From NCBI GenBank assembly GCA_019633425.1, contig WSUB01000083.1, forward strand, positions 7,653 to 71,652: a DNA stretch of 64,000 bases, written 5' to 3'. Positions 25,381-36,900 of this stretch are shown here, piece by piece. This stretch comes from Tulasnella sp. 424 (Eukaryota; Basidiomycota; Agaricomycetes; Cantharellales; Tulasnellaceae). Each line of letters begins with the position of its first letter. The first letter of the stretch is position 1. The notes beneath the pieces are model-generated. The model saw only the letters and a list, made by a program, of their open reading frames with translations. It made no database searches and was not told the origin of the DNA. The position numbers and the translations under genes are program-made.

Positions 25381-25976
25381 GGAAAAACAATCTCCAACTT
25401 GGGAACGAGCCTTGCTTTTACTTAGTGCATACGCTGGAAGCAAGGTCCTTCGATATGGTGACGGGGCTCCGGTGAGAAATGGAACCTGCCCCAAGGGGAA
25501 CACAGCAATCTTCTTTGATGGAGAATTCGAACATGTGACGGGATGTGTGAGAAATGACGTCACCAGCGAATGGGTCTCAATCTGGAGACCGCGCTCAGTT
25601 CTCTTAGTCAAATTTAAACCCAGTTAACAAGCCTCTCTCAGGATAGAATGCAAGCGTCGTAGTCCGGGCTCGGAATCGTCCCGAACACACGGTCTGCTTC
25701 CTCACACATCGATGCCATGTTCTTGGCCGGAACACTGCCACCTCCCACGTGTGCCACCGTGTTCCACCAATGCAGCGCGTTTCCGGCATGTGAGTTTGCC
25801 AGGTTTTACTAGTTGCCTTCTGTTTAGACAACCCCACACACTAGAACACTTCACGCAAAGACTATACAGTCCACACACTCAGGACGCTTCCATCCCACTG
25901 CCAACCAATATTCCCTGCCCTCCCCCTCTCCCCCTCCCCTTCCCTCTGGTTCCCGATTCCCGCTTCATTGGCTCCA
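25381..25976. other. Divergent intergenic region between F2 and M2
   Basis: Shorter than the equivalent F1-M1 and F3-M4 spacers. It keeps a CACTTGGTGCATACG-like segment (25415) and a CT-rich leader near 25890-25960. No gene is seen. Confidence 0.5.
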
Positions 25977-28900
25977 ATCCCCACCTCAGCATCAAGCTCG
26001 TCGCACCGGCTTCACCATCGTTCATCGCTCCTTCTTTCTCACTTACCTCACACCGCTGCACTGGCATTCAAACCTGCTCTCTCCTTATCGCATCCACCTC
26101 GGTCAATTTTGCAACCGACCTTACTACTACAAGACCACTTTCACCTTGCTCGCTCTCATTCATTCACATATGGCGTTGGAGGAGTCGTCTCGCTACTGGG
26201 CATTGCGAGACGTACTCAAGGTGATGCGATTCACAGTTGCTCAAGGAGCGACGCAGGCGATAGGCAGATTTGGTGGTGCGTGTGTCCAGACGTCTATATA
26301 GAAAGCACAATTTCTGACAGTCTATCTACGACGCCGCAGTCATCGTGTGCCTCCTAGTCCTACCCTCTCCCTTTGGTCCAAGGTCCAACAAAAGATCCAG
26401 TCGGGCTCATCTTGCCCCGTTCACAACGATCATAGTTGCAATCCTGTTCGCTCTTGGCCTCGCCTGTATGTCTGGTATCGAGCATATTTATAACTGGAAT
26501 CTGGTTCTAATGATCTCTTCTGCTATGTGTTCAGCTTTGACGCTCTCCATCTACCTCTCCTTTGCACTCTCCACGCCTCTTCGTATTCTCTCAATCACTC
26601 AACCCTCCTTTCTCTTTACCACCCTCTTACTTACTCTAGTCACTTTCGCTCTCCTCTTCGCCCTCTTTAACTTCGCCGCCGCCATCTCTCGTCCAGACCA
26701 AAATCGAGGGAGCTTCGCGGAAGACTTCCTCGCCTCCAAAGCTACCCAGCACAGTGTCCGACCCTCCTCGACCGCAACTTCCCCCCTCCTCGCCTCCTCA
26801 GTCGTCTTCACTACTCGTCTACCATCTTCAGGATCGCTTCTCGAATCGTCACCGTCACGCTCGTGGGTCTGGTCGGAGCCAGTCTCAAACTTGACACTTG
26901 CCAATCGTCGTCTTGACCGAGACATGCTCGACGTTGTACACATCGGCCTATCCATTGGCAGAGCCGTTTGTGAGGTCGCTTGGGTCGGCCGAGTAGTGCA
27001 GATCTTCTACGGTGCGTCTTTCTTTCAGTCCAGTTAAGCAAAAAGCTCAAACGCGCGTATTGCTTACATTCTCCACCCACTTAAACATTCAGGCCTGTGC
27101 CAACCTCGTCCTAAAGCCCAACGAACCCATACCACGGAAGCCGACGAGGACCCAAACTCCAATCCCCACTTGCCTTCATCGTCGTCTGGACACCACCTAT
27201 TACATGCTCGTCCCCCAGAACCAATCACCCTCTCTATCTCCCCTGTCTCGCGAATCGCATAACCGTGACAACGCTGCATCTACCACTCTGCCCCCCCACT
27301 CCAGCTACGCCCACATTCCCCGTCGCTTCCAAATCCGCCCTCCACGATGGAATCCCGCCTGGTTCAACGGAGAGCGGGAGCCCGAGCTGCCACCTTAATC
27401 ATCATGTCTCCGTGGCGAATACGAATGGCGGTATTCTCACTCTTCCTCCATCCTATTCGACGAGGATCGCGTTGGAGGGCGGCGGCAGCGTCGGAGGTTC
27501 GATCACATACTTTGCGACTCTCAGCGAAGAGCTCCTCGCCCTTCGAACGGTTGATCCGTTTTCGAGTCCACCTCCTGGAACAGTGGCTCTGCTAAAGCTT
27601 CCGCCTGTGGAAGCGTGAGGAGGAGGGGAGTCGTCGTAGCCAAGACCAAGGCCGAAGCGTGCCCGGCCACTGCAGCGGTGTACATGTCCGCAAAACCGAA
27701 AACGAAGGCCCGTCCTAGGAGAAGCAGTACCAGCGGGAGTCTTTCCGATGTGTTGAAAGATAGCGATGAAAGCGATCTGGCGGCCCCGGATTCCAGTCGT
27801 GGTCCAAGTTCGAAGAAAGCGAGGACACGGCGGCGAGGGATGGTGCGTTCGGCGCGAAGTTGTCCAAGGGCTCCTCCCCGAAAGCAATGTTCTCGCGTCG
27901 CCCGTCTAACAAGCGTCGTAGATCTGGAGGAGTTGGCAAGGTTAAGAAGGAGGTCCCCGCGGAGGCGACGAACAATCGCGTCCCGCATTTCGGTGACCTG
28001 CCATCTCTGGTCCTTGGAGCCACTCGACCGCGACCGCCTCGGAATCTGATCCCGCGCCTCTCTCAGCAAATTGACACCCCCGGTCCTCTCACCCGCGGAC
28101 CCGCTCGGGAAGAGGGAGTCAACTCATTGGGGCTGATCGTGGACGATCGTCAATCCATGCCGAGGTTACCCCCGCCAGGCCTTGAAGATGCCCACAACCT
28201 AACCTTTATCGCCTTTAACGCTACCGCCGCAGAGTATGACGACGGAAATCCGTCGCGGCGAACGCTTTGGGCTTGAATCGCCATCAGCGGATCCAGTATT
28301 TAGAGCCTCCTCCCGCCGCCGCATTACCCCAAGACGCCGCTTTTACGGCTGATTGCGGTGTTGACGGAGGAGGAGGGGGAGACAGAGACCACCCTACCGG
28401 ATCGACCACGCCCACTCCGCAAAGGCAAAAGGACGCTGGATTGACACCCAGAGGCGCTAGTCCGAGTTGGGTAATCCTCCTCGGTCCATCCATGCGTTCC
28501 AATGTAAATTCGATGCATATGGTTAGTCAGGCGTGATGTAACCCCGGTCTCCGCTACCCCCGAGGCGAATAGTTCATCCCTGCGCCAGGTGACAGGACAA
28601 AAGAAGCTCAAACTCACTACCCTCGTCGACTCGCCAATGTCGCCTGAATCAGGACCTCATGTCTCCTTTCCCGATCCGACGATCTACCAACGTCCCAACT
28701 TTGACGGCCCATCAATGCTACACAACCCCGCTACCACCTTGTTGGAAAGCTTTCATCGCACTCCCTCTTTGCAAACACGACGATGTCGATCACCTTGCTC
28801 CCATCACCATCCGCCGCGTCGGACGTCCAAACCCAACTCGCGCTCTCCCCTCAAACGAATTCGTTGTCGTTCGTGCGCACGAATTGCACCCCCCCCCCCC

Positions 28901-29418
28901 TCATCGTTGGAAGCCTCTGCTCCGATCGACATCCCCGCTGTGAGAACGAGGGCGGCGAGGACTCATCATAGGCGAAGAGCACCCAACGCGTCGATTTTGG
29001 AAGCCATGAGGGCGATGCCGATCGTATCTCCCTCCGACGGCCGTGGTGAAAGGTTGCACAAGCCGAATTCGAATTCGTACGATGCTGAGAGGGCTAGAGC
29101 TCGCGTGTTCATGGCCGGAGCGGAGTAGCGTCCGGATACTGTACCCGATGAGACCAATCGTAATACCGGGCCCGGTACGAACAACGGGGGACGGCTTTGG
29201 TTGACAAGGATCTTGCGGGAGCCCGCATCGACTGGTGTTCTGACGGACAGGGCTAGGGCTCAACAACTTCCGCCTCCGCCGCCGTCAATTGGATCCCTGG
29301 ATTCACCGTTGTTGAACTCGAGGTTCTTTGATCTGACTACGACCGGGACGGGAGCAGTAGTGGGGGGACGAGCTCGACTGCTGAAGTTGACACTGGGTCC
29401 GAGTCGTCCCTCAAGTGA
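25977..29418 (+). pseudogene. M2, full-length but broken copy of the M gene
   Basis: It aligns with M4 from the start codon position to the stop. The ATG is changed to ATC at 25977. Exon 1 has a frameshift. Exons 2-3 are open as one frame (26345-27037) because the intervening intron has lost its stop; inside exon 3 a stretch of about 50 codons (SPLLASSVVFTT... to ...VSNLTLAN) is read in a shifted frame and then returns to the M4 frame at LDRDMLD, so two indels compensate. The donor of intron 3 is GTGCGT at about 27013. The tail keeps GGSITYFATLSEELLALRT but is broken by several later frameshifts and a small insertion near 28080. It is a recent pseudogene. Confidence 0.75.
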
Positions 29419-30000
29419 GAGCGGAGTAGTTACAGCGGCGTCGCCCCCTTTGAAAATCTTGGAACTCTCCCATATGCACTAGACTTCATGGCCCCTCGTG
29501 GATCATCCTACTCCACCAATGTGGGCTCGCTTGGCTCATAACTCCCTTCGCAATGCATTCTCATCCAAACTAATCTACCTCCCTATTTTAGTTTCGTTTT
29601 GCACTCTTCCCGTTTCCTATCGAATTTCCATTCCGCTTCCCTCTACCTTCCTGTTTCAGCATGAATATCCATTTCTTGTTCACCCTATTCAATCGCCGTT
29701 GACATCGACCGCCCACTCATCAAGCCCAGCATAGCACAGTAACTTATCCCTTTTCTTGGTCTTTCGGGCCTTCAACTGTTTCATGTACAATCAACAGCAT
29801 ATCTTGTCTTTACTAGTTCGCAACCCTTTTGTATTTCGCTGTATTTACTTTACTTCCCCCTTCTCTTCCACACAAGTCTTGATCGTCGTACGCGCTGCTT
29901 TAATCTTTAGCTCAACTTCGGTCGTGTCATTGTCTTGACAAAACTCAGCGATAATTCCTTTAGATGATCATGCGGGCCCTCTAGTCCTAGCTAGAGTGGG
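29419..30000. other. 3' flank of M2
   Basis: No gene. The sequence is pyrimidine-rich and aligns with the M4 3' flank (37280-37870): CTCCACCAATGTGGGCTCGCTT near 29510 and CAATCAACAGCATATCTTGT near 29787. It probably holds the 3' untranslated region and the next unit's edge. Confidence 0.6.
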
Positions 30001-30800
30001 GATTCACCATTGCCCAAGAGTCGACGCAGGCAATCGGCAGATTTAGAGGTGAGATGCCAGGACATCTATCTAAGGAGCGGAAAATTCTGATCTTCTATGT
30101 GCGACATCGCAGTCATCGTGTGCCTCCTAGTCCCAGGTGCTCTCTACATTCGGTCCAAAGTCTAACAAAAGATCAAGCTAGGCTCATTTCGCCCCGTTCA
30201 CAACATTCATAGTTGCCATCCTGTTCGCTCTTGGTCTCGCCTGTATGTCTAACATCAAGCACGTTTATTGCTTGGAACTGAGTCCAATGTTCCGTTCCGC
30301 TTTGTGTTAAGCGTTGACATTCTCCGTCTACCTCTCTTTGTATCCTCCGCCTCCACTACACTGGGCCTCTATTCCTCTCCATAATGCAACCCTCCCTGCT
30401 CTTCACCAGGTCTTGCCGACTCTAGTCTTCTTTGTTCTGCTCTTCGCGTTCCTCAACGTCGCCGCCGGCACCTCCCGCCGGGACCAAAATCGGAGGAGCG
30501 TCGCGGAAGATTACCTCGCCTTCAAATCAACCCAGTACTGCGTTCGATCAACCTCGACCGCAACTTTTCCTCCTCCCCGTCTTCCTTGCCACCTTCCCTA
30601 CTCATCTACCATCTTGCTCTTCGAATCGTCGCCGTCACGCGTGTGAGTCGCTTGGTGGCAGGCGACACTCTTGGACGATATTCTGTTGAAACGCATCATT
30701 TTTTGCTTCCGCAGATACACGAGCAGCTTCAGGAGCCGCGAGACAACCGAAAGCTCCGAAGCAGCTGGACAGGAAGTCGCGGAGCGGGTGTGCAAGAACG
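30001..30800 (+). pseudogene. M3, 5'-truncated relic of the M gene
   Basis: Homology begins inside exon 1 (GACGCAGGCAATCGGCAGATTT, matching M4 near 34230), so the start and first two membrane segments are absent. Exon 2 and intron 2 (CCTGTATGTCTAAC near 30240, acceptor TTAAG near 30310) are recognisable, as is exon 3 with TLVFFVLLFAFLNVAAGTSR. Part of exon 3 is deleted around 30350. Its terminus follows the M1 type (AGDTLGRYSVETHHFLLP) rather than the long M4 tail. It is a relic. Confidence 0.65.
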
Positions 30801-30990
30801 TCTGCGCAGTCGGCAAAGCTTATATATGCCGGTGTGATGCGCTCTCGACAACTTTGCGTCTGCTACTCTATAGGCATACCATTCACTCAAGAGCCATGCC
30901 TGTCCTTCTCTGCTTCAAGTACCAAGGCAAAGGCTCGTGTTTGGGGTCTACTGAGCAGGATATACACTGACGGGACCATTGGTGGTACCC
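30640..30990. repeat. Duplicated block, copy 3
   Basis: Counterpart of 17090-17530 and 23150-23490. Shared landmarks are GTTGAAACGCATCATTTTTTGCTTCC, GAGCCGCGAGACAAC and the GTGGTACCCTCATCAAGCCAGC segment at 30984. It separates M3 from the 3' end of F3. Confidence 0.6.
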
Positions 30991-31333
30991 TCATCAAGCC
31001 AGCTTTCCAGCGCTTGCCCAGCAACCGAGACATTCCCCTTCCGTCCATACCACACCAAGCGGGAAGATATTAGGCATTATCATTAGGCTACAATTCCCAT
31101 ATGAATTCCCAGCAGATAGTGGGTGAACGGAGTATCCCACACCACGAACTGTTACGCGCCCACACGAAAGCGACGCGCAAGACTGAAGCCGCTCCTCATT
31201 CCGAATCTGTGCTTGGATATAACGATTCCTATGTTTGACTCTGCAATCTCCGATCATATACATTTTAGAGCTGCTCCTTTCGAATGGATATGAAATATGT
31301 TGGACCGACTTACCTGAAATCTTCACTGAGCTG

Positions 31334-32812
31334 TTAACGTTCCACAACAACGTTCGGGACCAGAGCATCAAGTTCCGCAATCGCCTCCTCGTCGACATGG
31401 AACCAACAGACGAATTTGAGAATCAGGGTCTTGACTCGTGTTACGTGCTCCCCTGCCTCGGCAGCTTCCAATCGAGGTTTTACGACTCCCATTACATGAC
31501 GAGGGTGGTTGTTGTGGGATCTTAAGGAGAGGGTTTCGAGGTGAGGGAATAACCACCCTTCGTTGGGTCGACCGAGTGCGGTTTCTTGGGTTTCAGTGAT
31601 TCGGGGAATGCTTAAGTGAGAGATGTTGGGAAAGAAGAAATGGACGATGGAAAGTACAGCGGGAACCAAATTGGAGTCCGTGGGCGTCGCGGAATCGCGA
31701 TCGTCTATTTTAACCGTCGTCACCGCCGCCCGCCGCGAAGGAGATAGTCCCTCAAATAGTTGGGTGAAATTCATTAGATGGTTGAGTTTGTCATGTGCTT
31801 TGCTGTAAAGTCGGACGTCGAATCCGCCCATGGTGAGGGAATTCACGTTATCGTTTCTAACCAACTCCAACTTCCTCCCGGCTTCGCCATCGGCGATGCT
31901 GAGTCCAATTCTACAGATGCTTTGAAGTGCGCTCTCTACTTGAGTCTCGTCGCTAGCATCGAAGTGAACGGCGCAACGTGCTGTGGGCAGAGCGATGATT
32001 GAATTGAGCGCCTCGGCGAGTGAGCCGCCCTTTGTGCTGTCGAATCTCAGGGATTCGAGCGCTTCTAGCTTGACGGCTGGGAGTGGGCTCTGCTCAGGTG
32101 GCACAATTCCAGTGATGTCAAGGGAGCGCAGCCCCGGTGACGCTTTGAGGATGGTGAATATTTCTTGCATCGGCAACCCCGGCATGAAACGACCTGTATC
32201 TATGAAGAGACGCTCCAGATTGTTCCACAGTGGCTCCATCCATGTGAGAGGGGAGCACATTAAATCCACGTTTCGAAGGTTTGGCGCCCACTTGGCTGGA
32301 TGGAAAGGGAGAGCTATGGGATCGTCGTCGTTGTCGCGTAGTCCTTGGCCCAAAGAGAGGGACCGCAGACACGGTGCTGCGGAGGTGTTTTCTAATAGGT
32401 ACCCAAATTCTTCGTCTATGATTCTCAGACTCCGAACGCGCGGCATGTGACCGACAATAGCCTTGATCAGCCTGGTCTGACTCTTCGATTCGAAAATTGA
32501 CCCCACGTCTACGTCGATCTCTGCCGCTTTGGACTTTTGTAAAGCCATCCGCCAGACCGGTTCGCGATCCAAAGCGTGAACAATAGTCCAAAACTTGGGG
32601 TGGTTGTCTATGAGGGTGGACCAGGAGGTGGCAACGAGGCGGAGAACGCGGAGCCTGCCATAGTATTCTAGAACCCGATCTTGGGGGGCAGCGAGTAGAA
32701 TAATTTCGCAGAAGATCTCGAGTGGTAGGTCATTGATAGCAGCCCATGGCGTTCTTGGCTGTCCGCCCGCAACGGTTGTTGGCTGGGTGATCATCCGACC
32801 GTGCTGCAGCAT
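31334..32812 (-). CDS. F-box-like protein F3
   Basis: Probable SCF adaptor, 492 residues, one open frame. The ATG at 32812 opens MLQHGRMITQPTTVAGGQPR. The F-box-like motif is at about residues 27-75: NDLPLEIFCEIILLAA, LRVLRLVATSWSTLI, FWTIV. The remainder is a leucine-rich region with repeats such as LRSLDITGIV, LEALESLRF and ISHLSIPRI. It is a close paralogue of F1, and F2 is its dead sister. The C-terminus differs: NVVVER is followed directly by TAA, and a GTAAGT donor lies about 25 bases after the stop. In F1 and F2 the donor is in frame, so F3 has lost the last exon by a small insertion. M4 is the divergent neighbour about 1.1 kb away. Confidence 0.78.
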   Translation of the reverse strand: MLQHGRMITQPTTVAGGQPRTPWAAINDLPLEIFCEIILLAAPQDRVLEYYGRLRVLRLVATSWSTLIDNHPKFWTIVHALDREPVWRMALQKSKAAEIDVDVGSIFESKSQTRLIKAIVGHMPRVRSLRIIDEEFGYLLENTSAAPCLRSLSLGQGLRDNDDDPIALPFHPAKWAPNLRNVDLMCSPLTWMEPLWNNLERLFIDTGRFMPGLPMQEIFTILKASPGLRSLDITGIVPPEQSPLPAVKLEALESLRFDSTKGGSLAEALNSIIALPTARCAVHFDASDETQVESALQSICRIGLSIADGEAGRKLELVRNDNVNSLTMGGFDVRLYSKAHDKLNHLMNFTQLFEGLSPSRRAAVTTVKIDDRDSATPTDSNLVPAVLSIVHFFFPNISHLSIPRITETQETALGRPNEGWLFPHLETLSLRSHNNHPRHVMGVVKPRLEAAEAGEHVTRVKTLILKFVCWFHVDEEAIAELDALVPNVVVER

Positions 32813-33941
32813 GGAATTTACTGTAATTCGGAGCGATTGGTCAGACGGAACATGAGGTCCAGATATCGCTTAGTCTGGCATACCTTCTTAACTAGAGGTT
32901 TGTGATCGATCGCTGCAGGGAAGTGGGCGGCTAGGGTTTTGCCAAACCAACCAGCGGCGCTAAAGCGACGAAGGTCACATGAGTGAAGCAGTGATCTACA
33001 GTCAGCGCGCTTACCGGAGATGAAGTTCGATGCAACGGTCCCAAAGCACCTTGTGTGGTTAACGGGATATCCACTCGTACCATGCGGCCTCCTGGACTCG
33101 ATTTGGTGACGTAATCCTCAGTCCACCACGTGACTTAGAAATGGACGTAAGTAATCGGGAAGCCCCCCAGCCCCCAAACTATTGCAAGGAGTCGAAAACT
33201 CTCAAAAAGGGCTTTGTGGGGGCAGAGCATGTACATATGCACGGGGTTGGGGAATTTTTTGAATGGGATGGTCAACTCGGAAAATTCTGAAACTTGGGAA
33301 TTATCATGAGTCATGCTTTTACTTGGTGCATACGGGGAAAGGAGGTCCTCAAATGTGACGACGGGGTTCCGGTCCGACGGAAAGGATGAGAGCACTGCCG
33401 CGGGCTTCCCGAATGTGGCGAGTTCCCACGTGTGAGTTTGCCAAGTTTTGACCCACCACCTTTGGACAACCCCACCCATGGATTAGATTCCCAAGAGAGC
33501 AATTGACACCCAAAACACCAAGGTCGCCGTTCAACTCGTTAGCCCGCTTCTTTTTACGCTATAAGGTGTAGCCAACTACGCGAAGAGGGTTCGCCGCTCT
33601 CTGAGACTGAACCCTCGGCGGTCCACTAGGGACGGGGGCCAGGTCTCATAGAGGCCACTTTATCTACCCTGGTCCCAACATAATGGAATGGGTCGGCTCT
33701 TGCTTCTTCGCCCGAGAGGTTAGGGGAGAAGAGAAGGCCGGAGTTTGCCTTGTGGCGTGAGTTGCCGAAGGACCAGAAAGCCGACGCGGAAAGGGCAATG
33801 TCCGGATTTGGAAGGATTATTGCATGCAGCGACAACACTCCACACACTCAGGACCCTCCTTCCACTTTCCATCCCAGTCTCAACCAATATTCTCTCTTCC
33901 CCCCCTCCTCCCTCCCTCCAACGTCCGCTCCATCGTCTCCA
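32813..33941. promoter_or_regulatory. Divergent intergenic region between F3 and M4
   Basis: It holds the upstream sequence of both genes. Blocks are conserved with the F1-M1 spacer: GGAATTTACTGTAATTCGGAGCG at 32813, CCAACCAGCGGCGC near 32950, and GGCGAGTTCCCACGTG near 33416. The plus strand turns strongly CT-rich at 33850-33940, directly before the M4 ATG, as expected for a leader. No frame here has similarity to a known protein; the apparent LWRELPKDQK frame at 33750 lacks an ATG. Confidence 0.5.
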
Positions 33942-36900
33942 ATGCCCCCCTCGGCATCAACGCTCATCGCACTCGCTTCACCATCATTCATTGCTCTCTT
34001 TCTCTTACCGCACACCGTTGCACTCGTACTCAAACTTGCTCTCTCCTTATCGCATTCACCTCGCTCAATTTTCCACCGACCTTACTATCACAAGGCTACT
34101 TTCACCTTGCCGGCTCTCAGCTCGTTCCTATATGCCGTTGGAGGGGTCTTCTCGCTGCTGGGCATCGCGAGATACACTCAAGATGGTGCAGAGTCCTCGC
34201 TAGAGCGGGGGTTCAGAGTTGCTCAGGGAGCGACGCAGGCGATAGGCAGATTCGGTGGTGCGGACGTCCAAAGTTCTATATAGAAAACACAATGTCTGAC
34301 CTTCTATCTACGACGCCGTAGTCATCGTGTGCCTCCTAATCCTGCTCTCTACCTTTGGTCCAAGGTCCAACAAAAGATCCAGTCGGGCTCATCTCGCCCC
34401 GTTCACAACGATCATTGTTGCAATCCTGTTCGCACTTGGCCTCGCCTGTATGTCTAATGTCAAGCACGTTTCTCGTTTGAAACTGATTCTAATGTTCTGT
34501 TCTGCTATGTGTTAAGCGTTGACACTCTCCGTCTACCTCTCCATTGCACTCTCCAACCGTGACGTCTCTACTGCAACGCCTATTCACATCCTCTCAATCA
34601 CCCAACCCTCCCTTCTACTTGCCACTCTCTTGCTCACCCTAGTCACCTTCGTTCTTCTCTTCGCGCTCTTCAACGTCGCCGCCGCCATCTCTCGCCCAGA
34701 CCAAAATCGAGGGAGCTTCGCGGAAGACTTCCTCGCCTCCAAGGCGACCCAGTACGGTGTCCGACCCACGTCGACCGCAACTTTCCCTCCTCCCCGCCTC
34801 CTCCGCCATCTTCACTACTCGTCTACCATCTTCAAGATTGCTCCTCGAATCGTCGCCGTCACGCTCATGGGCCTTCTTGGCGCCGGTCTCCAACTTGCCG
34901 ATCAGCTTCTCGACCGGGACATGCTCGACGTTGAACACATAGGTCTATCTATTGGTAGAGCCGTTTGCGAGGTCGTTTGGATTGGTGGCGTAGTGCAGAT
35001 CTTCTACAGTACGTCTTTCTTCCAATCCAGTTCTCAGTCAACGTGCGCGTTGTTTACATTCTCCCCCCATTAAACATCCAGGCCTGTGCCAACCTCGTCC
35101 TAAAGCTCAACGAACGCATACTACGGAAGCCGACGAGGACCCAAACTCCAATCCCCACTTGCCTCCATCGTCATCTGGACACCACCTATTACACGCTCGC
35201 CACCAGAACCAATCACCCTCTCTATCTCCCCTCTCTCAAGATTCGCACCGTGACAGTGCTGCATCTACCACCCTGCCTCACACTCCAGCTACGCCCGCAT
35301 TCCCCGTCGCCCCCAAATCCACCCTCTTCGATGGCATCCCTCCTAGTTCAACGGAGAGCGGGAGCCAGAGCTTTCACTATAATCATTATGGCTCTACGGC
35401 GAATGCAAATGGCGGTATTCCCACTCTTCCCGCATCCAGCTCAACGATGAATGCGTTGGGCGGGGGCGGCGGTGGCAGCGTCGTGGGTTCGCTCACGTAC
35501 TTTGCGACTCTCAGCGAAGAGCTCCTCGCCCTTCGGACGGACGATCCGTTCTCGAGCCCACCTCCGGGTACCGTCGTCCTGCCAAAGCTTCCGCCCAGTG
35601 GGACAGTGAGGAGAAGGAGGGGAGTCGTCGTAGGGAAGGCTGAGACCGAAGCGCGCCCGGCCACTGCACCGGTGTCCGCAAAACCGAAAACCAAGACTCG
35701 TCCTAGGAGGAGCAGTACCAGCGGGAGTCTCTCAGATGGGTGGAAGCCTGGAGATGAGAGCAATCCGATAGCCCCGGAGTCCAGTGGTGGTCCATGTTCG
35801 AAGAAAGCGAAGACTGCGGTAGCGGGGGAGGGCGCGAAGTTGACTAAGCGCACCTCCGCGAAACCAACGTTCTCGCGTCGCCCGTTTAATAAGCGCCGTA
35901 GATCTGGAGGAGTTGGCAAGGTCAAGAAGGAAGCCCCCGCAGAGACGACGACGACGAACAACCGTGTCCTGCATTTCGGGGACCTGCCGTCTCTCGTCCC
36001 CGGAGCCACTCGACCGCGCCCGCCTCGCAATCCGATCCCGCGCTTTTCTCAGCAAATCGAGGGAGTCAACTCGTTGGGGCTGATCGTGGACGATCATCAA
36101 CCCATGCAGCAGTTACCGCCACCAGGCCCTGAAGATGCTCGTCAACCAACTTTTATCGCCTTGGACACGACCGCTGACGACACCAGACTCTTGAAATCCG
36201 TCGTGGCGAACGCTTTGGGCTTGAATCGCCATCAGCATATCCAGTATTTGGAGCCTCCTTCTGCTGCTGCCGCCGCTGTTTTGCCCCAGGAAGCTGTTTC
36301 AAGAGCTGATTGCGGTGTTGACGGAGGAGGAGGAGACAGAGAGCACCCTAGCGGATCGACCACGCCCACTCCGCAAAGGCAAGAGGACGCTAGATTGACA
36401 CCCAGAGGCGCTAGCCCCACCCCCGAGTCGAATGGTTCACCTCTGCGCCAGGTGACGGGACAAAAGGAATTCAAGTTCACTACCCTCGTCGACTCGCCAA
36501 CGTCGCTTGAATCAGGACCTCATGTTCCCTTTCCCGATCCTACGACGATCTACCAACGTCCCGATTTTGAGGGTCCATCGATGTTGCACAACCCCACCGC
36601 CGCCTTGTTGGAAACCTTTCCTCGCACACCCTCTTTCGCAGACGCGGCCATGTCGCTCACCTCGTCATCCGCGGCGTCGGACGTCCAAACTCAACCTACG
36701 CTCTCCCCCGCTCACACGAATTCGTCGTCGTTCATGCGTACGACCTTTAACCCGCCCTCATCGTTTGAACCTTCTGCTCCGATCGACATTCCCGCTGCGG
36801 GACCGTCCGCGGCGGCGAGAAACTTGTATAGGCGAAGAGGGCTCAGCACGTCGATTTTGGAAGCTACGAGGGCGATTCCGATTGTACCTACCCCGGGCGG

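Noticed and set aside
27521..28069. 182-codon minus-strand frame opposite the M2 tail
   Set aside because: Antisense shadow of the GC-rich disordered tail; the same happens opposite M4 (35386-36030).
33745..34283. Frame LWRELPKDQKADAERAM upstream of M4 as an HMG-box-like N-terminus
   Set aside because: It starts at TTG, the matching M1 and M5 sequence is not open in that frame, and the ATG at 33942 after a CT-rich leader fits all copies.
35386..36030. 214-codon minus-strand frame opposite M4
   Set aside because: Antisense to the M4 tail, which is supported by length, splice sites and conservation in M2 and M5.
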